IMG/VR virus record: IMGVR_UViG_3300047476_001831
Coordinates: 1-64,000 of that record
Source of the DNA: a virus
Length of the DNA stretch: 64,000 bases
Reading direction: 5' to 3' (one strand)
Shown here: positions 31,962 to 38,899 of the stretch, in pieces
How positions within the stretch are numbered: the stretch's first letter is position 1
Layout: each line of letters opens with the position of its first letter
Translations under genes and position numbers: made by a program
Notes under the pieces: model-generated
What the model saw: only the letters and a program-made list of their open reading frames with translations
The model's database searches: none
Told to the model about the DNA's origin: nothing

Positions 31962-32171
31962 ATGAATCAGTTACAATTTAATAATCTTAAAGTGGGTGAT
32001 AAAATACATATAAAATCTCGTGATGGTTTATACACCTTCTTGAAAAAAGATTTTAGATATGGAGAAATACACATTACTTGTAACAGATGGCAATATGAAG
32101 AAAATCCAATAAGGATAACAACTTTTGATGACTTCAAATGTTTAGCTGGTGGTTTATGGAGGATAAGATAA
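31962..32171 (+). CDS. Small hypothetical protein
   Basis: 69 aa, beta-rich (FNNLKVGDKIHIKSRDGLYT). Resembles a small SH3-like or cold-shock-sized barrel but no family is certain. Placed between tRNA-Gly and tRNA-Ala. Confidence 0.55.
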   Translation: MNQLQFNNLKVGDKIHIKSRDGLYTFLKKDFRYGEIHITCNRWQYEENPIRITTFDDFKCLAGGLWRIR

Positions 32172-32178
32172 ATTAAAT

Positions 32179-32253
32179 GGGGACGCATGTACCAAGGCAG
32201 GGCGACAGACATTTGCAATGTCCGTGAGGTGAGTTCGATTCTCACCGTTTCCA
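32179..32253 (+). tRNA. tRNA-Ala (TGC)
   Basis: Acceptor GGGGACG/CGTTTCC (two G-T pairs), anticodon stem GACA/TGTC with loop TTTGCAA, T-loop TTCGATT, discriminator A. CCA is encoded at 32254-32256. The acceptor lacks the usual G3-T70 strength pattern but position 3 is G-T, the alanine identity pair. Confidence 0.85.
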
Positions 32254-32268
32254 CCAAAAAAAAGTTAT

Positions 32269-32871
32269 ATGAAAAAAGTATTTTTATTTTTGATGTGTTT
32301 TGTATTACTCACATCGTTTTCAACCCCACCTTTGAGGGTTTTATTCATTGGAGATAGTTTAACTTGTTATACTGGTGGTTGGCAAGACCAAGTGTGTAGA
32401 TATTTTGGATATCAAAGTGTCAATAGGTCAGTTGGTGGTAAAAGAACTGAATGGATGAGGTTGACATTAAATGAACATTTGAAGAGGGATTCATCTTTCA
32501 CTTATTGTTTTATCTATGGGGGTTGTAATGATGCTTATTCTTATGTGAATCTTCAAGGCGCTGTAAACAATATACAGATGATGGTGGATAGTTGTAATAG
32601 GAGGGGAATTAAGCCTATTGTAATCGTTGGTTATGACCCAGCTAAAGTATCAATCAAAACTGTTTATGATGCTGCAACCACAAAGAGATGTAGAGAAAGA
32701 TATGTGGAGTTTCAAAAGTTAATGGTTCATCCTGAAACTGGACTTAAAAATTGTAAAATCATTCCAAAGGATACAACAGTAACATTTCAGGATGCCGGTG
32801 ATGGAATCCATCTTGGTGGAAATGGACAAAGGAAATTTGCTAATTGGGTAATAAATCACTTAAATCAATAA
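32269..32871 (+). CDS. Exported SGNH/GDSL hydrolase
   Basis: 200 aa. Signal peptide (KVFLFLMCFVLLTSFS), block I LRVLFIGDSLTCY with the nucleophile Ser, block III YGGCNDAYSY with Gly/Asn oxyanion residues, block V DGIHLGGNG with catalytic Asp and His. A secreted esterase or deacetylase that may act on surface polysaccharide or cell-wall modifications. It precedes a small membrane-bound protein by 2 bases. Confidence 0.85.
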   Translation: MKKVFLFLMCFVLLTSFSTPPLRVLFIGDSLTCYTGGWQDQVCRYFGYQSVNRSVGGKRTEWMRLTLNEHLKRDSSFTYCFIYGGCNDAYSYVNLQGAVNNIQMMVDSCNRRGIKPIVIVGYDPAKVSIKTVYDAATTKRCRERYVEFQKLMVHPETGLKNCKIIPKDTTVTFQDAGDGIHLGGNGQRKFANWVINHLNQ

Positions 32872-32873
32872 TA

Positions 32874-33146
32874 ATGAAATATATAATTCCAACAGTTTTT
32901 ATTACAATTATGTGGATTTTTTTAATTACTGGAATCCTTAATACTATCCCAACACCTAAAATAGAAAATGGGGATATTCTTAAAAATTGTGTAATTGATA
33001 CGATGTATGTTACAGAATCCCCATCTACAATTGAATATGGAAAACGATATAATTACAAGACAAGTTGTGATGAAGTTATTTTAACCAAGAGAAAGGATGT
33101 ATATTCAATTGGTGATACAATAACTTATGTATATAAAAAAAGATAA
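32874..33146 (+). CDS. Membrane-anchored small protein
   Basis: 90 aa from the ATG at 32874. One N-terminal helix (IIPTVFITIMWIFLITGIL), then an exported beta-rich part with two Cys (ILKNCVID, YKTSCDEV). Likely co-expressed with the hydrolase 2 bases upstream. Confidence 0.6.
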   Translation: MKYIIPTVFITIMWIFLITGILNTIPTPKIENGDILKNCVIDTMYVTESPSTIEYGKRYNYKTSCDEVILTKRKDVYSIGDTITYVYKKR

Positions 33147-33154
33147 TACACTTT

Positions 33155-33228
33155 GCCGACATAGCTCAGCTGGCCAGAGCACGTGATTTGTAATCTCGGG
33201 GTCGTGGGTTCAAATCCCTCTGTCGGCT
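33155..33228 (+). tRNA. tRNA-Thr (TGT)
   Basis: Acceptor GCCGACA/TGTCGGC, anticodon loop TTTGTAA in a stem with one T-T mismatch, T-loop TTCAAAT, discriminator T. Confidence 0.85.
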
Positions 33229-33258
33229 CAAATATTTTTCAAAATTATTCCACTATTG

Positions 33259-33289
33259 TTGTGTGAATTAAAAACTCTTCTTATATTTG
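33259..33289 (+). promoter_or_regulatory. Host-type promoter (TTG-N20-TATATTTG)
   Basis: TTG 33259-33261 and TATATTTG 33282-33289, 22 bases before the gene at 33312. Confidence 0.6.
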
Positions 33290-33311
33290 TGAACACTAAA
33301 ACGGAAACACA

Positions 33312-33542
33312 ATGGCAAAAGAGAAAAAAACAATTCAAGTTGAGTTTATTAAAAACTTTGCAAATCTACAATTAGCAAATCCAAATAACTCAATTCAAGC
33401 GAAACTTGGAGTAATTGCGATGTTAGAAAAGGTTTTAAGTGAAGCAAATGCTTACAAAGGTTATATGTATTTGTCTTTAGGTCCTAACAATACACCACCT
33501 GAATTTGGTAGTGAGGGATGGGCATCAAGAAAGTATTTCTAA
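33312..33542 (+). CDS. Small hypothetical protein
   Basis: 76 aa, helical (QAKLGVIAMLEKVLSEANAY) with a polar tail (LGPNNTPPEFGSEGWASRKY). Clear promoter upstream. Function unknown. Confidence 0.6.
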   Translation: MAKEKKTIQVEFIKNFANLQLANPNNSIQAKLGVIAMLEKVLSEANAYKGYMYLSLGPNNTPPEFGSEGWASRKYF

Positions 33543-33660
33543 TGGTTGTGACACCTAGTAATTCACAAGTAGTGGTTGACACTTTGAATGTTACCTGACT
33601 TTAAGGTTTTGAAGAGTAAAACCAGAAATCTTCTAAAAAACTTCTAAAAAATTTACAACT

Positions 33661-33921
33661 ATGGCACTGATTTATTTAGTTATTGATAGACTTGATAAGA
33701 TTCCAATTTTAACAGCATCCACGCGTGAAAAGGCGAAAGAACTCTTGGATGAGTTTATGGGATTACCTCCATACTTTGAAGATAAGGATGTGGAATATTT
33801 GGGTTATTTTCCTTACAATTGTAAATGGCCTGACATATATGAGGGTGACTTTAAGTATAGAGATGGGGAAGATATACAAGTGTTCAGTTTGTATTGTATG
33901 ACATTAGATGAATTGAATTGA
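33661..33921 (+). CDS. Small hypothetical protein
   Basis: 86 aa (IYLVIDRLDKIPILTASTRE, then KELLDEFMGLPPYFEDKDVE). Alpha/beta, no motif. The preceding 118 bases hold a GGTTTT-N7-AAAACC hairpin and nothing else I can name. Confidence 0.55.
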   Translation: MALIYLVIDRLDKIPILTASTREKAKELLDEFMGLPPYFEDKDVEYLGYFPYNCKWPDIYEGDFKYRDGEDIQVFSLYCMTLDELN

Positions 33922-33927
33922 TAATAT

Positions 33928-34042
33928 AGTCCTGTGGCGGAATTGGTAGACGCTAAGTAAGATGGTGTACATTTGTCCCATAAGAAAGACCGATGCAACA
34001 GAAATGTGAAGGGTCGTATAGGTTCAAATCCTATCTTGACTA
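33928..34042 (+). pseudogene. Leu-like tRNA gene with expanded, degenerate middle
   Basis: D-arm TGGCGGAATTGGTAGACGC is typical of tRNA-Leu and the T-arm ATAGG-TTCAAAT-CCTAT is intact. The acceptor (AGTCCTG with CTTGACT) has two mismatches. About 70 bases replace the anticodon and variable arms, with ACATTT/AAATGT closing an inner hairpin. It is similar in plan to the element at 31431. The anticodon is not identifiable. Confidence 0.45.
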
Positions 34043-34255
34043 CAATGAGTAAGAGATACTCAGTGGTCTTTTATCCAAGACCCATTTAACAATGGATAGG
34101 TTCAATTTGGACAACCTCAATGCCAAATCGTGGGAATAAAGGCAGGTAGCAGAGCCTCCCAGTAGCTTGACTAATTTTAAGAGGGATGACCCACAGGTTT
34201 ATTGAAAGCAAGAAAACCGATATATCTACTCACTTGGAATCTCAGAGTGGGGAAA
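34043..34255 (+). ncRNA. Densely structured region between two tRNA genes
   Basis: Successive hairpins: TGAGTA-AGAGA-TACTCA, GGTCTT-TTATCC-AAGACC, CCATT-TAAC-AATGG and AGGTT/AACCT. A long-range GTGGG/CCCAC helix encloses GGC/GCC. No reading frame of note. It may be a separate small RNA or a long tRNA spacer; group I core sequences are not convincing. Confidence 0.4.
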
Positions 34256-34258
34256 TTT

Positions 34259-34330
34259 GCACCCATAGTTAAAAGGATATAACCTATCTCTTCTAAAGAT
34301 ATATTCCTAGTTCGAGTCTAGGTGGGTGTA
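34259..34330 (+). tRNA. tRNA-Arg (TCT)
   Basis: Acceptor GCACCCA/TGGGTGT, anticodon stem TATCT/AGATA with loop CTTCTAA, T-loop TTCGAGT, discriminator A. Confidence 0.9.
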
Positions 34331-34354
34331 CTAACTATAAAAAAAACATAAACA

Positions 34355-34774
34355 ATGAAAAACTTTTTATTTTCTATACTCTTTATTTTACCATTAGTTT
34401 CATTTGGTCAATTAGGAAAAACACAAAAAGAAATCAAAGAAACTTTAGGTAATGAATATGCAGTAGATTTTGTGGATAGATTTACAAACTACATTTATGA
34501 TTTCAATTTCCTATATGAAGACAAATGGATGACTGAAAGATATATTTTCACATTTGAAAGGGTAAATGGTGATATGTATTGCACAAATTGGCAAATAGTT
34601 CGTCCAATTGAAACATACAATCAAACATATTGGGAGTTAGAAGATTATTTCAAACTAAACGATACCATTTATATTGGTGAAATTGATAAAACCAAAATGA
34701 ATATAAACTTGTTTAGAGGAGAGGGTTATTATTGTATAAATGTCACATATAAACCAGAATATAAATTAAATTAA
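34355..34774 (+). CDS. Exported small protein
   Basis: 139 aa with a signal peptide (FLFSILFILPLVSFGQ). The mature part begins LGKTQKEIKETLGNEYAVDF, reminiscent of BamE-like modules, then beta strands. Function unknown. Confidence 0.62.
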   Translation: MKNFLFSILFILPLVSFGQLGKTQKEIKETLGNEYAVDFVDRFTNYIYDFNFLYEDKWMTERYIFTFERVNGDMYCTNWQIVRPIETYNQTYWELEDYFKLNDTIYIGEIDKTKMNINLFRGEGYYCINVTYKPEYKLN

Positions 34775-34783
34775 ATTAAAATT

Positions 34784-34957
34784 ATGAAGTTCAAAGTAGG
34801 AGACAAAGTTTTCAAACCAAAAGGTTACAAATTCCCAGGTATTGTTGTTGCGGTATTCCAAACCACATCAGGTGACACGAGAGTTGTTGCAGAGTTAATT
34901 GATAACGGAATGTTACACATTTTTAGTGAGAGTCAATTGGAACTTGATAATAACTAA
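34784..34957 (+). CDS. Small beta-barrel-like protein
   Basis: 57 aa, starting 9 bases after the preceding gene (MKFKVGDKVFKPKGYKFPGI). The pattern of short strands resembles an SH3/KOW barrel. Function unknown. Confidence 0.6.
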   Translation: MKFKVGDKVFKPKGYKFPGIVVAVFQTTSGDTRVVAELIDNGMLHIFSESQLELDNN

Positions 34958-34976
34958 ATTAAAAACTAATATTGAG

Positions 34977-35216
34977 ATGAAAAAAACCCCAATTCAAAAT
35001 GTTATTGACAAAGTTGAGAAACTCGTAAGAGAAAGTGAAGTTGGTACAGAGGAAAGAAGAAAACTGAATCTTGTAGTTTCTTATCTGTGGGACGAACTTG
35101 ACAATGAGAGGAAAAATATGACTGAAGTGTTTGATTCTTGTAAAAAAGAACATAGGGAGGTAACAGGAAAAATGTGGGTTAATAAACATTTTATGGATTA
35201 CGAAAAATTTTTATGA
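34977..35216 (+). CDS. Small helical protein
   Basis: 79 aa from the ATG at 34977; a longer frame exists but overlaps the previous gene. Charged helices (IQNVIDKVEKLVRESEVGTE). Overlaps the next start (ATGA). Confidence 0.55.
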   Translation: MKKTPIQNVIDKVEKLVRESEVGTEERRKLNLVVSYLWDELDNERKNMTEVFDSCKKEHREVTGKMWVNKHFMDYEKFL

Positions 35217-35344
35217 TGGAAAACGAAAATCAGGGTAAAACACCAAAACAAATCAAATTATCCTACCAAATCTTTGCAGGTTCAATGTTGGGTTTAATTA
35301 TATTAGGTTTGGTTTATCTCATTAAGTTGGGATTTGGATTGTAA
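35213..35344 (+). CDS. Tiny membrane protein
   Basis: 43 aa: a polar start (MMENENQGKTPKQIKLSYQI) and one helix (GSMLGLIILGLVYLIKLG). Coupled to the previous gene by ATGA overlap. It ends 5 bases before the split tRNA-Leu. Confidence 0.52.
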   Translation: MMENENQGKTPKQIKLSYQIFAGSMLGLIILGLVYLIKLGFGL

Positions 35345-35447
35345 ATGAAGGTTGGGTGGTGTAATGGTAGCCACGCAAGACTTAAAGAAAACTCGTAAAA
35401 TTCTAAAAAAAATGTGTTTGTTAGTTCGGTTTAGGTACATTTGTTGA

Positions 35448-35455
35448 TATTTATA
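35448..35455 (+). promoter_or_regulatory. Late-type motif inside the intron (TATTTATA)
   Basis: TATTTATA 15 bases before the HNH start. The 19-base context TTTGTTGATATTTATATAT is identical before the free-standing HNH gene (27069-27087). T4 intron nucleases are also driven by internal late promoters. Confidence 0.5.
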
Positions 35456-35470
35456 TATAAAGAAGTTTAT

Positions 35471-36304
35471 ATGAAAACAAAATACAACAAAGAGGTATTA
35501 ACCGAGGCAATTAGAAAAAGTTTTTCGATTGCCGAAACTTGTAGAAATCTGTCAATTAGACCTAGTGGTGGTAATTACAAAACATTAAATTCTTTAATAA
35601 AAGAATACGATATTGACATTACTCACTTTACAGGACAAGGTTGGAATGTTGGATTGAAATTTAGACCAATGAAAACTTACTTATTAGAAGATATCTTGGT
35701 TGAAGATTCACAATATAGAAGTTCTTACAAACTAAAAAACAAATTGTTTGAAAATGGGATTAAACAAGAAAAATGTGAGGTTTGTTCAAATTCGGTATGG
35801 AACAATAAAAAAATTCCTCTTGAACTCCACCATATAAATGGAGTGAATACTGATAACAGAATAGAAAACTTACAGATTTTATGTTGTAATTGTCACGCAC
35901 AAACTGAAAATTTTAGAAAAGGGAAGAGTGCTCTCGCTGAAAAGAGGGAAGTAGAATACCGTAAATTCAAGGAAGCCTCAGCTAGTAATGTTGGTGGTAA
36001 TCTTGAGCCAAGTCTCAGGAATGAGAAAGGTGCAGAGACTAGACACGGTACATCTAAGTCTAAAAAACCAAAAAGACTTTGTAGTCTTTGTGATAAAGTT
36101 TTGAAGAATAATCAGACAACATATTGTTCAACAGAATGTTATTATCAAGGAACAAAAGGTAAAAGACCCCCAGTATTTGAACTTATTAAAAAATTTGAAG
36201 ACCTAAAAACATTTGTTAGTGTTGGAAAATTTTATAATGTTAGTGATAATGCAGTTAGGAAATGGTGTTCTTATTATGGTATTTTAGATATGGTGAAGGT
36301 ATAG
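35471..36304 (+). CDS. Intron-encoded HNH homing endonuclease
   Basis: 277 aa from the ATG at 35471. An N-terminal helix-turn-helix (VLTEAIRKSFSIAETCRNLS) precedes the HNH core (about 95-145: CEVCSNSVWNN, PLELHHINGVNTDNRIENLQ, LCCNCHAQT). Next comes a stretch (ASASNVGGNLEPSLRNEKG, AETRHG) that is the translation of the intron catalytic core. A second zinc-finger-like part (CSLCDKV - CSTECYYQ) and a helical end follow. It probably cuts intron-less tRNA-Leu alleles to spread the intron. Confidence 0.83.
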   Translation: MKTKYNKEVLTEAIRKSFSIAETCRNLSIRPSGGNYKTLNSLIKEYDIDITHFTGQGWNVGLKFRPMKTYLLEDILVEDSQYRSSYKLKNKLFENGIKQEKCEVCSNSVWNNKKIPLELHHINGVNTDNRIENLQILCCNCHAQTENFRKGKSALAEKREVEYRKFKEASASNVGGNLEPSLRNEKGAETRHGTSKSKKPKRLCSLCDKVLKNNQTTYCSTECYYQGTKGKRPPVFELIKKFEDLKTFVSVGKFYNVSDNAVRKWCSYYGILDMVKV

Positions 36305-36405
36305 TCCAGACTACAAACAAGAAATTGGTGGTGAAAACCATAGTAGTAAGAAAATCTTGTGGTCAGTAAGACCGTGCGGGTTCGAGTCCCGCCCCGACTA
36401 CTAAA

Positions 36406-36479
36406 GATTCTATAGCTCAATTGGTTAGAGCTTTCCGCTCATAACGGAGGGGTTCGAGGTTCAAGTCCTCGTGGAATCA
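36406..36479 (+). tRNA. tRNA-Met or tRNA-Ile2 (CAT)
   Basis: Acceptor GATTCTA/TGGAATC, anticodon stem TTCCG/CGGAG with loop CTCATAA, discriminator A. Third CAT tRNA of the window. The body suggests elongator Met or a lysidine-modified Ile tRNA; sequence alone does not decide. Confidence 0.88.
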
Positions 36480-36484
36480 CAATT

Positions 36485-36570
36485 GCCTAAGTGGCGGAAT
36501 TGGTAAACGCAATTGTCTTAGAAACAATCGTCACATAAATGACTTGTGGGTTCGACTCCCACCTTGGGTA
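36485..36570 (+). tRNA. tRNA-Leu (TAG)
   Basis: Acceptor GCCTA AG with CTTGGGT (G-T pairs), D-arm TGGCGGAATTGGTAAACGC, anticodon stem ATTGT/ACAAT with loop CTTAGAA, class II variable arm, discriminator A. Confidence 0.9.
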
Positions 36571-36603
36571 CAATATTTTTTCACGTCTAATTCAATTAAT
36601 TAA

Positions 36604-36882
36604 ATGAAAGACATTATAAAAACTTTTTTATTCCTCAATTTAATATTCTATACTTTGGGGATGTATCACTTCAATACAATAAACATCTTTAAGTTTGATG
36701 AAATTGATAGTATATTAAATCAACATACCGATTCTAACAATTCAATTAATTTTTTATTAGGTTGTGAATTGGTGTTATTTTTTATTTCATTTCTATTAAA
36801 AAAGATTACTACAATGTTATATATCTTATTAGGATTTTTGTTAGTAATGTATTTCTTGGGGTTTCTAAATCCTGAACAATAA
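36604..36882 (+). CDS. Small membrane protein
   Basis: 92 aa with an N-terminal helix and two C-terminal helices (LLGCELVLFFISFLLKK, MLYILLGFLLVMYFLGF). Unknown function; first gene after the tRNA region. Confidence 0.58.
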   Translation: MKDIIKTFLFLNLIFYTLGMYHFNTINIFKFDEIDSILNQHTDSNNSINFLLGCELVLFFISFLLKKITTMLYILLGFLLVMYFLGFLNPEQ

Positions 36883-36895
36883 GATATTTATTGTT

Positions 36896-37075
36896 ATGAA
36901 AAGAATTTTTATTTTCATTTTAATCACATTTCTAATCTCTTCTTGTAATGTCTTTTACAGAGAGAATTGTGCGTCTTATTCCCAATCTAGTATTAGACAC
37001 AAAACCAAAAGTCCCAACTTAAAATATAAAGGAAAAGGAAACTCATTACCAAGATATATGAGAAATAGGGACTAA
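36896..37075 (+). CDS. Small lipoprotein
   Basis: 59 aa. Signal peptide with lipobox LISSC (Cys17) and a short basic mature part (RHKTKSPNLKYKGKG). Late-type TATTTATT just upstream. Possibly involved in lysis or superinfection exclusion, as small phage lipoproteins often are, but no evidence here decides. Confidence 0.6.
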   Translation: MKRIFIFILITFLISSCNVFYRENCASYSQSSIRHKTKSPNLKYKGKGNSLPRYMRNRD

Positions 37076-37122
37076 TCTTATTTGATTTTTTCATCCTTTA
37101 TTTATATGTTTCTGTAAAAATT

Positions 37123-37431
37123 ATGGAACTGAAAATACTAAAAAAAGATACCAATGTTACTTACTATTTTCCCCACGGAAATAACGAACCATATTGTGTT
37201 ACCTTCTTAAAATCAGGATGGAAAGGACAATATCACGTAATATCTGAATGGGGTGATTCTGGTGACTTTACACACAGATTGATGAGTCCGATTCAAATAA
37301 TAGATTTGTATCATATTGATGCTAACGATTTACCTATAAATGACCAAGTATATTGTGTAACTAAACAAGAGATTTTGAATCATCCAAATGATTATGATTT
37401 AGGTGAATTTGTTAGGAGAAAAATTTCTTAA
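37123..37431 (+). CDS. Hypothetical protein
   Basis: 102 aa, beta-rich (YYFPHGNNEPYCVTFLKSGW, HVISEWGDSGDFTHRLM). TATTTATA at 37099-37106, 16 bases upstream of the start. No known family. Confidence 0.6.
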   Translation: MELKILKKDTNVTYYFPHGNNEPYCVTFLKSGWKGQYHVISEWGDSGDFTHRLMSPIQIIDLYHIDANDLPINDQVYCVTKQEILNHPNDYDLGEFVRRKIS

Positions 37432-37446
37432 TCCGAATAGTTTGTT

Positions 37447-37454
37447 TATCTTTG
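37447..37454 (+). promoter_or_regulatory. Host-type -7 element (TATCTTTG)
   Basis: TATCTTTG with TTTC 19 bases upstream, a near match to TTTG-N19-TAnnTTTG. It precedes the genes at 37472 and 37620. Confidence 0.5.
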
Positions 37455-37471
37455 TATGAAACAAAATAGTT

Positions 37472-37645
37472 ATGAAAAAGGAGAACAAAATAAAAACAAC
37501 AATTGATGCCATAGGGAATGGTGCTCGTTTGGTTTATTTAGAGAAAAATCCACATGGATATTCTTCTGTAACAAAGATTCATAAAAGTAATAAACAATAT
37601 TCACGTAAAAACAAAAGATATGAAATACAAAATCTATTTGGATGA
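37472..37645 (+). CDS. Small basic protein
   Basis: 57 aa, basic C-terminus (HKSNKQYSRKNKRYEIQNLF). It starts 17 bases after a TATCTTTG element and overlaps the next gene by 26 bases in another frame. Plausible but unproven. Confidence 0.45.
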   Translation: MKKENKIKTTIDAIGNGARLVYLEKNPHGYSSVTKIHKSNKQYSRKNKRYEIQNLFG

Positions 37646-38048
37646 TGAAAGAACTCCAAACGACAAAGATTGGGTAATCGTTAGAAACTATGGTCAATTT
37701 ATCAAAAAAATATCCGATATTGGATTGGAGAATATTGATATGATTTCATTTGATCACGATTTAGGTGACACTGCCGTTGAGGAATATTATAGAAATGTTA
37801 TTAAAAAAGGTATATTAGATTATGACAATATCGAAGAAAGAACTGGTTATGATGCGGCTAAATGGTTGGTCGGATATTACATGGACAATTACACCAACTC
37901 AACTCATTTTCCTCAAGTATTTGTCCACTCAGCCAATCCTGTGGGAGCTGCTAATATTGTTAATTATATTAATGGTTTCCTAAGACATATGGACAAAAAA
38001 GAAACCGCAAAATTGAAAGTTCACCCGTTCACCATTCAAGATAAATAA
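37620..38048 (+). CDS. Cyclic-phosphate-processing receiver-domain protein (cREC-like)
   Basis: 142 aa. KIYLDDERTPNDKDWVIVRN at the start, ISFDHDLGD in the middle and FVHSANPVGAANIVNYINGF near the end match the receiver-derived cREC family proposed to act on cyclic phosphate ends or nucleotides in RNA repair and defence contexts. The acidic residues are intact. It has no output domain. The next gene starts at the following base, so the two are coupled. The exact reaction is unknown. Confidence 0.72.
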   Translation: MKYKIYLDDERTPNDKDWVIVRNYGQFIKKISDIGLENIDMISFDHDLGDTAVEEYYRNVIKKGILDYDNIEERTGYDAAKWLVGYYMDNYTNSTHFPQVFVHSANPVGAANIVNYINGFLRHMDKKETAKLKVHPFTIQDK

Positions 38049-38540
38049 ATGAATATCTTTTTTTTGGATTATGATGTTGTCAAATGTGCCAAATACCATT
38101 GTGACAAACACGTTGTTAAAATGATTTTGGAATCAGCACAATTACTTTGTTCTGCACACCACGTTACAAACTCCAAATTAGAAATTCCTTACAAACTTTC
38201 ACACAGAAACCACCCCTGTTCAATATGGGTTAGAGAATCGTTATCAAACTATTTCTATCTATGTGAATTGGGGTTGGAATTGTGTAAAGAATACACTTAT
38301 CGTTATGGTAAAAGACATAAGTCCCAAGATGTTATTGAGTGGTGTGTAATAAATCCTATTAATGTAATTGATAAAGATTTTACTGAGCCACCCAAGGCTA
38401 TGCCTGATGAATATAAGGTTAAATCTGTAATTGAAAGTTATAGGAATTATTATATTGGTGCAAAAAAATCTTTTGTTTCTTGGAAAAATCGTGATATTCC
38501 CTATTGGTTTTGTGAAGAAAATCACTTAGAATTAGTATAA
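38049..38540 (+). CDS. Conserved phage protein with DKHVVKMILE motif
   Basis: 163 aa. The pattern MNIFFLDYDVVKCAKYHCDK, HVVKMILESAQLLCSAHHV and a later YRNYYIGAKK is widespread in T4-like phages and, as I recall, sometimes annotated as pyrimidine-dimer glycosylase-like. I cannot verify glycosylase activity. The His/Cys/Lys-rich N-terminal helix looks functional. Confidence 0.65.
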   Translation: MNIFFLDYDVVKCAKYHCDKHVVKMILESAQLLCSAHHVTNSKLEIPYKLSHRNHPCSIWVRESLSNYFYLCELGLELCKEYTYRYGKRHKSQDVIEWCVINPINVIDKDFTEPPKAMPDEYKVKSVIESYRNYYIGAKKSFVSWKNRDIPYWFCEENHLELV

Positions 38541-38546
38541 AAAATT

Positions 38547-38807
38547 ATGACAGAGGAAAAATTCAATGAGTTGAAAACTCTAAAAGAAGAAATAAATAAA
38601 TTGGAGCGTAAGTTATCTACGATTAATAATTTGTTGGAATCCGTTAATTTGAATATGGAAATCAAAGGAACTTCCACTTGTCATTTCAAGATTAACAGAT
38701 TTATTAATATTGATGGGGATGATTTTATTAAAACTATTTTAGATTCCGAGAGAAAAACAACTGAATTTAATTTATCACAACTAAAACAAGAATTTGAAGC
38801 CAAATAA
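38547..38807 (+). CDS. Small coiled-coil protein
   Basis: 86 aa; about 45 residues of heptads (KFNELKTLKEEINKLERKLS) then a short beta segment. Unknown function. Confidence 0.6.
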   Translation: MTEEKFNELKTLKEEINKLERKLSTINNLLESVNLNMEIKGTSTCHFKINRFINIDGDDFIKTILDSERKTTEFNLSQLKQEFEAK

Positions 38808-38809
38808 TT

Positions 38810-38899
38810 ATGGATACATATAATAAAATTATGACAGCAATTTTGATGACCTTATTTTTCATTTTAATATGGAGAGTAAGAAAAAAAAGAAGAGCATGA
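38810..38899 (+). CDS. Tiny membrane protein
   Basis: 29 aa: KIMTAILMTLFFILIWRV followed by a basic tail (RKKRRA). It starts 2 bases after the previous stop and ends in an ATGA overlap with the next gene. That coupling supports translation. Confidence 0.5.
   Translation: MDTYNKIMTAILMTLFFILIWRVRKKRRA

Larger units (their letters stand above)
35384..36350 (+). mobile_element. Group I intron with embedded HNH gene
   Basis: 967 bases between the tRNA-Leu exons. Core elements are visible: an R-like GTGCAGAGACTAGACACGG near 36030-36045 and an S-like AAGGTATAGTCCAGACTAC near 36295-36313, whose GACT/AGTC segments form P7. A Q-like GGTAATCTTGAGCCAAGTC lies near 35995-36013. The reading frame of the HNH protein runs through P, Q and R and ends in the S region, so catalytic RNA and coding sequence overlap. 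Confidence 0.78.
35350..36400 (+). tRNA. tRNA-Leu (TAA) interrupted by a group I intron
   Basis: Exon 1 is 35350-35383 and exon 2 is 36351-36400. Joined, they give acceptor GGTTGGG/CCCGACT, anticodon stem CAAGA/TCTTG with a perfect 7-base loop CTTAAAA, a class II variable arm (GGTC-N5-GACC), T-arm GCGGG-TTCGAGT-CCCGC and discriminator A. The break falls after U34, the position used by the classic group I introns of bacterial tRNA-Leu(UAA). Exon 1 ends in U and the intron ends in G, as group I splicing requires. Confidence 0.85.

Noticed and set aside
34043-34255. A second group I intron
   Set aside because: No convincing P, Q, R and S elements, and flanking tRNA genes are not split in a rejoinable way.
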